A stretch of 64,000 bases of DNA from Lonicera japonica. Lineage: Eukaryota; Streptophyta; Magnoliopsida; Dipsacales; Caprifoliaceae. A program made the translations under genes and the position numbers. The stretch lies in contig CM038469.1 in the NCBI GenBank assembly GCA_021464415.1, positions 23,641,901 to 23,705,900 on the forward strand. Reading direction: 5' to 3'. A model generated the notes under the pieces. The model ran no database searches and was not told the origin of the DNA. It saw only the letters and a program-made list of their open reading frames with translations. Position 1 is the first letter of the stretch. Each line of letters begins with the position of its first letter. Below are positions 47,782 through 58,926 of this stretch, piece by piece.

Positions 47782-48440
47782 TTGGAATTCGTCGAAACAT
47801 ACTTTGACCCGTAGTCTATAAACATACTATCTCGGATTGTCTTTCCTAGCCAAGCTAATGGAACTTTGACTCGTAGTCTATAAACATACTAGAACCTTGG
47901 AATTCATCGAAAAAGATGGAAGGTGGAAACCTCAACCCAACGCTTAAAAGATCATGAACCTTGGTATGATCAAAGACGCCACAATCAATTAATGAAGAAT
48001 TGATTGATAAATTAAGAACAATTGAATTAATCATTCAACATGTTCAAAAACACAAATAGAAGCTCTCAATATTATTAATATTCAAAACGTCACTCCAAAC
48101 AATGAATCCACCTTCTTTTAAATAGGAGGACAAAACAATTAGAAACCTTATACAATAAGGAAACTAATTATACTTAGAAAAAGGAAATAACTTCTAGAAT
48201 AATCCTAATACAATAAGGAAACTAATAATATGACAATAAGGAAACCATTCAAAAAGGAAACTACTAATTATAATTCCTAATTGAATAATGAGACTCAAGA
48301 AGCCCAATAATTTAAAAACAACTTAAATTAATATCTTCTAGATTATTCCAATGGGCCTCCTTGCTATTCTAACCTCTTGAACTTCCATGCCCAATCTTTA
48401 GGAACCCCATGGAATGTATAATCATCGTTTAAGCTTCTTA
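47782..48440 (-). mobile_element. LTR-like segment of a Reina-like relic, copy B
   Basis: It is homologous to 46781-47316. It contains a local duplication: 'tgacccgtagtctataaacatact' near 47803 recurs near 47869, and 'gaaccttggaattcgtcga' near 47779 recurs near 47891. Its 'gaaccttggtat.atcaaagacgccacaatcaatt' block also resembles the short LTR element family at 31280-31330. Confidence 0.5.
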
Positions 48441-48449
48441 CATTCCCTA

Positions 48450-49332
48450 GTATGATTAATTTAAGGCTTAGACACTTGTATTTTCACTCCCAATTCTTGC
48501 ACATGAGCATAATCAAGCCTCCATATAGTAACTCACAATTTTCCTTGGCTGAATATAATGGAGGACTAGGCGAGATCACATCATACGCCTCTTCTTCAAG
48601 AAGATTTATCCTCGAATCTTGGCTAAACATTGCTCGACTCAACCATTCGCTTCCCACTCCTGCATAGGATTTCGGTACATAAAAATCTTCTTGATAATAC
48701 ATCATATTCTGGAGTCTTTGCTGCTACCGGAACTTGGATTGAAACAAATTAGATCCTCTTTGCCATGAATTGATAATGACAAAATGCTTTCGCTGCTTCT
48801 TCTTTGGCAAACATAATTCATCAAACTTGAGGCCATGTTTCATCTCTATCATCCTTACTTCATGGAGAAAAGTTCCCAGCTGATAATTCGAATGAAAGTA
48901 ATAACGATCTGCTCGAATGAAATCCATGTGGTCCACTTCATCTACCATCAGCTCCAGTCTTGAAATCTACTTCCTTTCCTTTGCAAAGATCATCCTCGCT
49001 TCCATGGCTGCCTTGGAAATCCCTTACTTTTCGCTGCAACTAACCTCCACATTCTTTTTGAACCATGCAAGCTCTACGGCTGCCATGTTATTCAATTTCT
49101 CCACTGCGACCTGCTTACCAACACCTTGCTCTAAAGTTAGCTCTCCGTGTTCTAAGTCAACTTTTCCTTGGTGTTGATCTCCAATTCCCTGCAAATAAGA
49201 CACAATAAATATAGGTAAAATGGGATTAAGATTGTTAGTATCTAAAAATACTTCCTCCGATCCGCTCTTTTTTGCCTCAATCTCCCTCACTTCACTCAAG
49301 TCTTTTTCAAACTCATTCTCACTAGAGATCAC
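48450..49332 (-). pseudogene. Reina-like relic: unrecognised segment (copy B) and polyprotein C-terminal tail
   Basis: Read leftward, the frame 49332-49024 ends in a stop within the segment homologous to copy A. Then 48948-48724 holds DHMDFIRADRYYFHSNY and FDELCLPKKKQRKHFVI. Finally 48705-48484 holds MFSQDSRINLLEEEAYDVI, which resembles the acidic 'DSRtN..eeg.dD' tail ending many plant Ty3/gypsy polyproteins. RT, RNase H and integrase are missing between protease and tail, so this is an internally deleted derivative. The unrecognised part sits in their place. The tail and order are inferred; the duplication is directly visible. Confidence 0.6.
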
Positions 49333-50045
49333 TGAATTTTCTTTTTCTCTCTTTTACCTCAGTCTCTTTTATTTTCCTTTCACACTCTTTCTTTTCCTCA
49401 CTAGCCTTTTTAATAGGCTCTCTAGAGTTCTCACTCTTTACTTCTCTTTTTTCATCGCTCTCCCTTTTTTCAGTTCCCCTCTCATTATGTTCTCTAGAGC
49501 TCTCATTTTCCACTCCTTTTCTCTCATTACTCTCTCTTTTTCCCTCTTCACTCTTAATATTTTCCTTACCACTCTCTTCTTTCTTTTGCTCACTATTTCT
49601 CGTTTGCTCACTCTCTCTTTGCAACCTTTCTCGATCTTCATAAGCTTGCTTTGGTGGCAATGGAACAAGAGTAACAATTCTCTCACTTATCTTGAAAGAG
49701 TACTTATTGGAATCACCATTGTTTATGACTCGCCTATCAACTTGCCATAGTCGGCCTAGGAACATGTAATCGGTTTACATTGGAACTACATCACATAAAA
49801 CATCATCTTTGTATTTTCCAATGCTAAAAGAAATAAGCACTTGTTGGTCCACCCTTATTTCTCCATTAAAATTTAACCATTGCAACTTATATAAGGACAG
49901 GGATGCTTGATCGTAGGCAATCTCAACTTCTCAATCATTATTACGCTAGCAAAGTTCGTGCAAACTTCCCCATCAATTATCAAACTACATGCCTTGTCTT
50001 GCACGAGACATATAGTTCGAAACACATTTTCTTGTATACAAGCTC
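49333..50045 (-). pseudogene. Reina-like aspartic protease with Lys/Glu-rich extension
   Basis: Near 50035-49900 the minus strand encodes CLVQDKACSLIIDGEVCTNF, the retropepsin site of chromovirus polyproteins with Glu in place of the glycine after DG. After a shift, LQWLNFNGEIRVDQQVLISF and YKDDVLCDVVPM follow, then a stop and FLGRLWQVDRRVINNGDSNK, the second protease motif with L.GR in place of LLGRPW. YSFKISERIVTLVPLPPKQA leads into a long Lys/Glu/Ser-rich low-complexity stretch (about 49640-49330). That stretch occupies the place normally held by the linker to RT. Confidence 0.85.
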
Positions 50046-50851
50046 TGTTCGAGTACTACGGGGAGATCGGAGTTCTTTAAGGCTTAGTATCTAGTCCAAG
50101 AATTGATTTCGCACGCCAATAACAAAGCTCAGATAAGCTAAGCTCTTTTGTCGAGCTCCGGAGCTCTCTCGCCTAATCACTCTGCCAAAGTGGTTGACAG
50201 AGGCATAAGCAATTACTGCCAACTCCTTCAGAAACTACAGAACATCCCTCAATTGCATTAAATGCATATCAACTACATTTAATGCAGATAAATTCATGGA
50301 TAAGCAAGGTCAAAATTGGTGATGATCAAGGCATGGCTTCAGACCTGCTCTGGAAACTCCCCAACACGTTTCCTCTCAAACATATATATATAAGAAACAT
50401 TTACTTTTCTGAACAACATAATTCAACAAAACAACAACCAAGACTGAGAGAGAATCCAGCATTCAAGTAGCCAACAGTAAGCAATCATAACAGTTTGTGA
50501 GATATAGAGTTATAGAACACCTGGTAAAGCTCCTAACGTAGGGAATTTAGAACTCGTGTAGCTTAAAGAGTATACTCTTATTATAATCTGGAGAGGATAG
50601 AATAGCTAGAGAGATTTTGTGAGTTTGTAATAGTCGTTATGAGTTTGTAATAGTCGTTCGGTTATTTCAATACAAAGTAAATTGAGCTCCTAGCTCTACT
50701 CTACATAGGAGGACTAACCCATATTTTCATATAAGACCAACCCTTTATACATCTTTGACTCTCTTAGTTTGCTACATTTATTACCTTAATCATTTGAACT
50801 AATCATTTGACTATGTGATCTAAACTGCCTTTCTAGTTTTACACACCAACA
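50046..50851 (+). mobile_element. 5' LTR of Tat element 2
   Basis: The right edge ACACCAACA directly precedes the primer site. The left edge TGTTCGAGTAC at 50046 is chosen because TGTT...AACA gives matched inverted ends and it abuts the Reina-like relic. That gives 806 bp with a TATA-like 'atatatataag' near 50382. The 3' LTR is not in the window. Confidence 0.6.
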
Positions 50852-50852
50852 G

Positions 50853-50870
50853 TTTGGCTCCATCTGTGGG
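50853..50870 (+). promoter_or_regulatory. Mutated primer-binding site of Tat element 2
   Basis: It reads TTTGGCTCCATCTGTGGG. Compared with TTGGCGCCGTCTGTGGG in element 1, both CpG-associated positions are changed (GCGCCG to GCTCCA), with one extra T. The pattern fits deamination of methylated cytosines. Confidence 0.8.
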
Positions 50871-50934
50871 AAAGACACTTTCAAGTCACATACACTCCTT
50901 TTCAAACAAAAAAAAATACGTCCAAAAAACCACC

Positions 50935-52560
50935 ATGTCTTCAGGACACACTCAGACAGACCCCTTGTTGGCACTGCAAGAACAACAAGTTGCCCTCCAA
51001 GTCCAAATCGATAGGCTCGTAGCCCAAAGAGAGACGTACACCCCCCAGTCAGTTCGAGAGACAGGTCAGCTTCAGCCTAGTTCCCCCCAAGAGTCCCAGC
51101 CAGATAAAGGCTCGGACACCATCGCGGAGAATCTAAGGGGAGCCACAACAGGACTAGTTAGTTCGAATTTGATCAGTCCAGGTCTAGGAGGAAGTCTTCC
51201 TTTAAGGACGTTTCAGCTACACTTCATCCCCCACCAGTGAGAAATCCACATGTGAGTGTGATCCACGAGAGGCACTCTAAGAGAAACTCTCAATACCAAA
51301 GCTAGAGCAGAGGAGCTCGACCTCCCCTCCCTCCAGCTCAACAGCTTAAATAGGAAGAGGAGGCCAAACCTCGAGGGTCTGTATTTTATAGGATATTGCA
51401 TAAAGGATCTGTGGAAGATGTGGAAAAAAGGCTCATATTAGAGATGAAGGCTCAAATGGCCGAGATGATTAAGACAATGGGCCATCTAGGAGGAAGCTCG
51501 GCAGCAGCTCTAGTAAGAGATTCCAAGTCTCCATGTGTAGAACATACAGAGCTGCCAGGTCCCAAAAAAGTTTAAGCTCCCCACACTTAAAGTTATACGA
51601 CGGAACCACTGGCAGCAGTATAGGAATATAATATGGCTTCAGAATGTTCCAGATGGTATCATATGCCGAGATTTTGACACAACTCTGAAAGGGGCAGCCC
51701 GAATGTGGTGCAACAGCCTACTCCCAAGATCGATCCAGAGCTCACAAGAGCTCGAAACTAGATTCATATCCCATTTTCTTGGAACCCGAAAATAGTCGAA
51801 GCCTTTCACTTATCTTTTCACCATCAAACAGAGGTCGATAGAGAGTTTGGAAGAATATGCTTGTCAATTCAATCAGGAGAGCCTTATAATCACAAAGCTC
51901 AATGAAGGGGTAGCAGTGGCAGCCTTCATGGAAGGGGTGAGCTCCCTTTACTACTTGATGACTCTGGCAAGAATGGCTCATAAAACCATGTCCAAGCTCT
52001 TAGACGAGGCCAACAAGCAGATCGGCATGGAAGAAGCTTTGCGAGACCGCGATCTGTCAGATCTATCAGCTCGCCTACCCTCCTCCAAGCCCCAAAGGGG
52101 ACACAGTCCACCCTGCTGCCAAGAGAGAGAGGGCAAGAAGGGCAAGAAAGATTCGAACAAGTCCGAACCAAGCAAAGGCAGAGCTCGCTAGCTGTTCACT
52201 CCCTTAGCAGCTCCATTGGGTGAGGTATGTTCCCAGTTAGAGCCAGGGCAGGTCCCAGAGTCCCGAAAGATGAAGACTTTGGAGAATAAGAGGGATACGA
52301 CGAAATACTGCTGGTACCACAAAGATCATGGTCATGAGACTAATGACTGCTGGAAGTTAAAATAGGAGATCGAGAAACTCATCTAGCAGGGGCAGCTCCA
52401 TCAATATGTAGATAAGAAGAAGGAAGATACCCCAAAAGCTAAAAGAAAGGAGCACACCAATGAGATATACATTATCGAGGGGGGCTTATCTTTCTCAGGT
52501 AGCAGTAACAGGTCTAGGAAAGCCTACATCAGATAGGCCAAGTCCTCAAGCTCGGAAGTA
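50935..52560 (+). pseudogene. Tat-lineage gag (element 2)
   Basis: The start ATG at 50935 sits in a good plant context (caccATGtct), giving MSSGHTQTDPLLALQEQQVA. The first frame ends at 51240. Later frames contain the gag domain in pieces, including EEYACQFNQESLIITKLNEG and VAAFMEGVSSLYYLM (51847-52191). After a TAG at 52189-52191 the same frame carries KYCWYHKDHGHETNDCWKLK, an intact CX2HX4HX4C finger at about 52306-52365. Further stops at 52362, 52384 and 52534 interrupt the linker to protease. The overall order matches element 1, but the two Gags are clearly diverged. Confidence 0.88.
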
Positions 52561-52587
52561 AAGTTCCTTAGCTTCAGGCCTACTAAA

Positions 52588-52953
52588 ATGGTAAAGTATG
52601 ATGTCACGGAGATCACTTTCACAGACGAAGATATGAGCGGGGTAGAGTTCCCACATGATGATCCTCTGGTGGTAACAGCTTTGGTGGGTAACCACAATGT
52701 CCATCAAATCCTCATAGACACTAGAGCCACCTCAAACCTCATGTATTACAGCGCTTTCAAAGCAATAGGCCTCACCACCAAGCACCTGACCCCATCAACG
52801 GTGACGTTGGTTGGTTTTTCTAGAGAGAAAACCAAATCTCTAGGAACCATCAAGCTCGCTGTGACTCTAGGAACAGCTCCAAAGCAGGTCACCACTATTG
52901 CAGAGTTACTCATACTGGACAAGGCTCCTCACTATAATGCTATCCTAGGCTAG
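52588..52953 (+). pseudogene. Tat-lineage protease (element 2)
   Basis: The frame 52588-52953 contains DDPLVVTALVGNHNVHQILI then DTRATSNLMYYSAFKAIGL. The active-site triad DTG is DTR, since GGA or similar became AGA, which should abolish catalysis. ELLILDKAPHYNAILG is the second motif, followed at once by a TAG at 52951-52953 where a Trp of 'aILGRptL/W' would be expected. The protease is in frame with the preceding finger region. Confidence 0.87.
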
Positions 52954-53339
52954 GGCACTCTTAACAAGATCAGAGCTGCCATCTTGACTTATAGTTTGAC
53001 TATAAGGTTCCCAAACCCCCCACAAAGTCGGAGAAGTTAGAGGAAACCAAGTAGAAGCCAGATATTGCCACTTCGGAGCTCTAAAGGAAGTCAGGACCAC
53101 TGATATCGTAGTCGTTGAGCTTGAAGCAGCGGGCGTAAAGGAATTAGTTAGCATATAAGGGCCCAGCGATTTAGAGAGGTAGGAGATTGATACTATGGAC
53201 CATCGAGATAAAGAAAAAGAGCTCAAAGGCAAGCCAGTTGAGGACCGAGATGATCTCTTCTTGGACCCCCTGCAACCTGATAAGATATTGAAGATCAACA
53301 ATCAGCTCGATTTAGAAGTCAAAGGGCTCCCAATGCCTA

Positions 53340-55273
53340 CGGGCTAATGCTGATGTTTTTGCCTGGTCTCATGATGATATAAAGGAGCTAAATCCAGAAG
53401 TCATGGTGCATTGTCTTAATACTAACCCAACCTTTAGGCCTGTAAGGCAGAAGAAGAAAAATTTCACAGCAAAGAGGAACTTGGCTGCCAAAGAAGAGGT
53501 CCAGAAGCTCCTCCAAGCTAGCTTCATTCGAGAAGTCCACTACCCAAAGTGGCTTTCCAATGTGATGCTCGTAAAAAAGCACAGTGGGAAGTGGAGGATA
53601 TGCGTGGACTTCAAAGATCTCAGCAAGGCCTGCCCAGAGGATAGCTTCCCACTCCTAAAGATTGATCAGCTCGTAATTATAACCACTAGCCATGAGATGC
53701 TGAACTTCATGGATGCATACTATGGCTATAAATAAGGTCAGGATGGCCCCTGAAGACGAAAACAAAACCTCCTTTATTACCAATGAGAGCACCGACTGTT
53801 ACAAGGCCATGCTATTTGGTCTAAGGAACGCTGGAGCTACTTATCAGAGGGTCATGAACACCTTGTTTAAGGACTAAATAGGCAGAAATATGGAGGTCTA
53901 CGTTGATGACATGCTAGTCAAAAGTCTTAGAGCCTCTAGCCACGTGGCAAACCTCAATGAAGTCTTTGTCATACTTAAACAGAACGACATGTTCCGTAAC
54001 CCAGCGAAGTGTGCTTTTGGAGTAAAGGGAGGAAAATTCCTGGGGTTCATGGTAGCACAAACGAGAATTGAGTCTAAACTCGAGAAAATAGAAGCTTTGA
54101 TCAATATGAGACCTCCGATTAAGCCGAAATAGGTGCAGAGTTTAGTTGAGAGAGTGGCAGCTCTGAACAGGTTCATTTTCAAGGCCATAAACAAGTGCCA
54201 TCCCTTCTTTAAAGCTCCCAAGAAGGCTTTCGAATGGACAGAGGAATGTGAGCACGCTTTTCAGCAGCTCAAGCTGGGAGCTCCTCATCCTTTTAGCTCA
54301 CCAAAGAAAGATGAGGTTCTGAGCTTGTACCTAGCGGGATCACACACAGCGGTCAGTTCAGCCTTAATGAGAAATGAATAAGGGGCACAACTACCAGTCT
54401 ATTACACAAGTAGAGCTCTACACGCCGCACAACTAAATTACTCAAAGTTGGAGAAACTAGCTTATGCCCTCCTCATTACCTCCAGGAAACTGAGGCCCTA
54501 CTTCCAGCCCATGCCGTTAATGTGCTCACGGACCAGCCACTGCAAAAGGTCCTTGACAAGCCAGAACAGTCGAAAAGGTTGGCCATTTGGGCCGTAGAGC
54601 TTGGATAGTTTCTTTATCAACTACAAGCCTCGAGTTTCGATCAAGGGCCAGACCGTAGAAGACTTCATCAAAGAGCTCACTTACACCGAATAGCAGACCC
54701 CTGAGCAAATAGAACTGCTGCCACATGTGGACCCAGGCACCTCAAACCCCACCACCTCAATGAACTTACAACCAAAAATTTCCACATGGATACTTTGAAG
54801 TTCCTCTTCAAAGCCTCCAACAATGAGGCTGAATACGAAGCCATCATATCAGACCTGAGGATAGCTAGTGACTTGGAGGCAAGACACATGGTCGTCTACA
54901 ACGACTCTGCAGTCGTGGTTGGCCAAATACTCGGCCACAACATGGCAAAAGAAGATCACATGGCTACTTATTTGGCCAAGGATAGAGTGGCAGCTCAGAG
55001 ATACACAAACATAATCTTTGTCAAGGTCCCACAAGCTCAGAATAATAAAATAGACAGTCAAGCTTGTCTCATCATCAGAAGTACTCGACGGTGTCCACAT
55101 AGAGTACTTGAAAAGAAAAGCTATTGAGGAGCTCGTAGAGTTAGACGTAGCTCCAATATTTGTAAATGCTGAATTAACCCGATTTTGGACTACTTTATGA
55201 GTGGAGCTCTTCCTGAAGATAAGAAGATGGCCAAAATGATAAAATACATTTCCAGTAGATACGTGGTCATTAA
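53340..55273 (+). pseudogene. Tat-lineage reverse transcriptase and two RNase H regions (element 2)
   Basis: RT motifs are ADVFAWSHDDIKELNPEVM, WRICVDFKDLSKACPEDSF and LNFMDAYYGYK, then after a stop and shift MLFGLRNAGATYQRVMNTLF and VYVDDMLVKS (catalytic YVDD intact, near 53903), then FLGFMVAQTRIESKLEKIE. A connection and first RNase H region follow (NRFIFKAINKCHPFF, ECEHAFQQLK, VYYTSRALHAAQLNYSKLEK). A second, archaeal-type RNase H domain, a Tat hallmark, appears at 54786-55127 (LKFLFKASNNEAEYEAIIS, VYNDSAVVVGQILG). Stops occur at several sites (53733, 53876, 54130, 54379, 54606, 54691). Integrase continues to the right of the solo LTR. Confidence 0.9.
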
Positions 55274-56743
55274 TGATGGAGACATAAATACATGATCGTT
55301 TGATATTGCGTATAGATTGAACAAAAAACTTTTGCTAAAATCCTATAAGAATAAAGGAATTTCACCTTTGTGGATCATGTAGATGATCCATATGAGGAGA
55401 CTAGGGTTTGAAAGCATCAAATTGCGATTTGGTCAGATTTTTTAATTCTAGCTGGGCTTCGAAAATCGATTGTTTTCGCTATCGAAACGACTTCTGATCG
55501 TCCTGATTTTTAATAATATACTAGTAACTTTGCGTTCCGAACAACATATTCAAAAATCAGCCCGATCCAACGGTGCAATCAAAAGTTACGATTAATTTAC
55601 GATTGCTATGCCGAAAACCTAAAGATCTTCTATCGTATTCCTTCCGCCATCAAATCTTGCACCGATTGTGGGCTACGGTATCACCAAGATTTTCTCCTCT
55701 CTCTATAGAACAAATCCTAACTCATGAAAATTATTGTTATATTGAGAAGAGACAAGGGTGGCGTATATATAAGGCTACGATAGGGACCTTAAGGATAAGT
55801 AAGTGTTTGGGCTTCTTATGGAAAGTTGGAATCCTAATTCCACTATGAATTAGTTCCTTCCATAAATTATAATTCACGCCACTAAAGAATTATAATTGCA
55901 CTCCCGTCCTTATCTCAAAATTATATTTCGAGCTCCTTATTATTAAATACTTACTATTCTCCTCACGTTAAGATTACAGATAACCATCATTTAAATTAAA
56001 TTACCGACAACTATATTTAAATGACTTCTTAATCCTTGAGCCTACCACTTAACTTATTTGACATGTCGGATTAACATAATCCACCTGCAGGGTTTGACAT
56101 GATCAAAACTTATAAGCTTCTCAAGGGGCTATCATCAATCCCTATACCGGGACGTGGATTCCATCAATAATTAATATTCATCATACATATAGTGTCGTCA
56201 TCCAATTCACGAAGATTATTGATCCATAAATGAATCTCACTCTTAATGAGTCAAAACAACAAACACTACATATATATGTCTATTAATTATTTCAAGATTA
56301 AGAGCATAAGTAATCATAATAACCATGGGATTTTAAATTGTTTTATATAGTCAGTATAAAAAATAATTAACCCAAACTTGTCCTATTCAATACACACAAA
56401 GTGTACTAGCAGAACGAGTTAAAACTATACCGTTTCCTGTAGTCAAAATAAACTACTAAAACTTGTGCTACAATCCTACCGATGGGTGTTCATTTCCATC
56501 TAAGATTGTGAACCATTAAACTTATAGTCCACAAGAACTGATGATATGATCTTCTATGTGTAAGCTATACTCTACACACCAAATCATCTACTATATGGAA
56601 TAAAAGACACACATGCACAATATTTTAATAAATAATATAATGCAACCATTGCCCATAAAGATTCTCATTAAAATAGCAAAACCAAGCTTATAACATATCC
56701 TAACCAATAAGAAAATTATGGCTTTTAGTATATCACTCTAACA
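55274..56743 (-). mobile_element. Solo copia LTR inside the Tat integrase region
   Basis: On the minus strand it runs TGTTAGAGTGATATAC ... GTCTCCATCA, 1,470 bp. Flanks ATTAA (55269-55273) and ATTGA (56744-56748) are a 4-of-5 target duplication. Across it the Tat frame resumes (SSRYVVI then EATLYKCGYV). It is about as long as, and highly similar to, the LTR at 60379-61851. No internal region or primer site accompanies it. Confidence 0.92.
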
Positions 56744-57870
56744 ATTGAGGCAACACTGTATAAATGTGGATACGTTCTTCCATTCCTGCTCTGCCTACAT
56801 CCCCAATAGGTCCAAACAGCTCTGTTAGAGATTCATGAAAAATTGTGTGGAGGACACCCAGCAGCTCATTCCCTGTCCCTTAAAGTAGGGAGACAATGCT
56901 ACTTCCGGCCTACTATTCTACAAGATACCAAGGAGCTAATAAGGAAATGTGATAAGTGCCAACAGTTCACCAACATCGAATAGCTCCCAGCAGAGCTAAT
57001 GACCCCTGTCAGTAGCCCCTAGCCTTTTTCTCAATGGGATATGGTTATAGTTGGACCCTTCCCTTTGGGCAAAGGGCAGATGGAGTTTGCAGTCGTGGCC
57101 ATTAATTACTTCACCAAATGGGCTGAGGCAGAAGTATTTACCACAATCACCACTATGAAGATCCAAAGTTTTGTGTGAAAGAATATCATCTGCCGCTTTG
57201 GTCTCTCAAAGGTACTGATCACTAATAATGGGAAGTAATTTAATTACGATCTTTTTAGAGACTTCTACGAAAGGCATGGAATAGAAAACCACTACAATTC
57301 GCATGTTCATCCTCAGGCCAACGGCTAAGCAAAGGTCACCAACAAAACCTTACTGAGCTTGTTGAAGAAAATACTTGATGATGCCAAAGGAAATTGGTCT
57401 GAAGAGCTCCCATCAGTTCTATGGGCTTAGAGAACGACTATTAGAGGTCCGACTAACGAAACTCCTTTATATCTGACCTATGGAACTGAAGCAATTATCC
57501 CAGTAGAGATAGGAGTGCCAACATACAGAATCAACCATCATGACCCAACTCGAAACAACAAAGGCCTACTTGCCAACTTAGACCTCCTTGAAGAAAAGAA
57601 AGAACAAGCTCAAGTCAAGGAAGAAGCCTATAAAATGAGCATGGTCAAAAGCTATAACAATAGGGTCAAGTACAGAAGTCTGAATGTAGGTGACCTTGTA
57701 CTCGAAAAACCATCTTATCCACCAAGATTTCTGAACATGGCAAGCTCGCTGCAAAATGGGAAAGTCCATATGTAGTCACCAAAGTCAGCAGACCTGGTAT
57801 CTACTATCTAAGGACTATAAACGGCATGGAGCTCATGAGACCATGAAACATAGAACACCTCAAGAAATAT
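56744..57870 (+). pseudogene. Tat-lineage integrase (element 2), catalytic triad lost
   Basis: The zinc-binding region reads HEKLCGGHPAAHSLSLKVG then CDKCQQFTN. In the core, the three acidic residues are all replaced: VAINYFTKWAEAE (Asp to Asn), LITNNGK (Asp to Asn) and AKVTNKTLLSLL (Glu to Lys). Each change is explained by one G-to-A transition. Stops fall at several codons, for example in KIQSFV, NGK and PQANG. The C-terminal part VKYRSLNVGDLVLEK and NIEHLKKYYP ends the polyprotein near 57870. The gene is clearly dead. Confidence 0.92.
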
Positions 57871-58926
57871 TATCCTTTAGCAGAAAAACTTTATACTTTT
57901 GTAAAAGCTATTTCCAAAGAAAAATGTATACGAAATATTTTGTTTTGGTATTTCATTACTTGTAAAATACACTTTGTAAAAACCCTCTCACAAAAAGAAT
58001 AGTTTAGTAAGTGCCCAGATCATGAGCACATTTGCACTTTATAAAAATCCTCTCACAAAGGGGTCAATTTAGTAAGTGCTTAGCTTGCCAAAGCACACTT
58101 ACACTCTACCACAACCCTTTCAAAAAGAGGTCGGTTCTACAATTGTAAAGGTATGGTGATAATTAAGAAAACTGTTAGAATTTTCCTAAGTCAGAATGAG
58201 GCATGACTCTGCTCTAGACCTAGCCAAAAAGTACAAGTTTTCCTTTTAAAACGCCAAAGACCTCGAAAAAATTCCTATTACCATATAGGTTAGTCACCAA
58301 GCATAAAAGGCCCTAGCACAGGCCTACTGAGAACTGAATAATTCCTCTTACAAAGAGGCTAGCATAATAACTGGCTAGCTCAACGAGCACACTTACACCC
58401 TGAGGAGTCCAACTAACATTTGAGAACTCTTAACAAACTTTGCCTAAGGACTAGGGGGCACGACTCTTACAAACTTAACCAAAGTAACAAGAATTCCATT
58501 TGTACTGAAAGACCCAACTTAACCAGTTCAACGAGCTTAAACATGTCAATGACCTCTGATGAATATGGTAAAGACCTCTTATGAGGCAAATTATTTATCT
58601 TGCTTAATTCTACTTAACTTTTTTCTATGTTGTGGCGGCATTAGAGTACCATAGGACTCATTCCATATCACATTATAACTTAAACAAAAAGAAAAGACAA
58701 GAATTAAAGCAAAATAAGACAAACAAAGTTTTAAAGCAAAATTTGTTTATTTTATTAACAAGAAAGGCAATTACAGAGGTCCTATAAATTCTATACAAAT
58801 GGAAAAAAGTAAAAAAAAAAACCTATCAAATCTACTAGCCCCCATCACGAGCTCCTTCATCAGCCCTTAAAAAAGAGGGCTCACCAGTCTCGCACTTAGC
58901 CAGCACACTAAGCTCCTATACTCTGA
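57871..58926 (+). repeat. Tat element 2 3' UTR with degenerate tandem repeats
   Basis: Between 57960 and 58140, units of about 64-68 bp recur: 'cactttgtaaaaaccctctcacaaa...agtttagtaagtgc', 'gcactttataaaaatcctctcacaaagg...atttagtaagtgc', and a weaker third copy ('acactctaccacaaccctttcaaaaag'). Related 'cctcttacaaagaggctag' text follows near 58342. Such variable repeats are known from the 3' regions of Tat-lineage elements. No sense ORF is present. Confidence 0.65.

Noticed and set aside
49322..49765. A Lys/Glu-rich host nuclear protein
   Set aside because: The same frame begins with retrotransposon protease motifs, so the charged stretch is a low-complexity extension of the element.
55573..55848. 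Repeated ORFs in the copia LTRs (also 60775-60957 and, inverted, 26097-26297)
   Set aside because: They are incidental frames inside LTR copies, not conserved in length or start.
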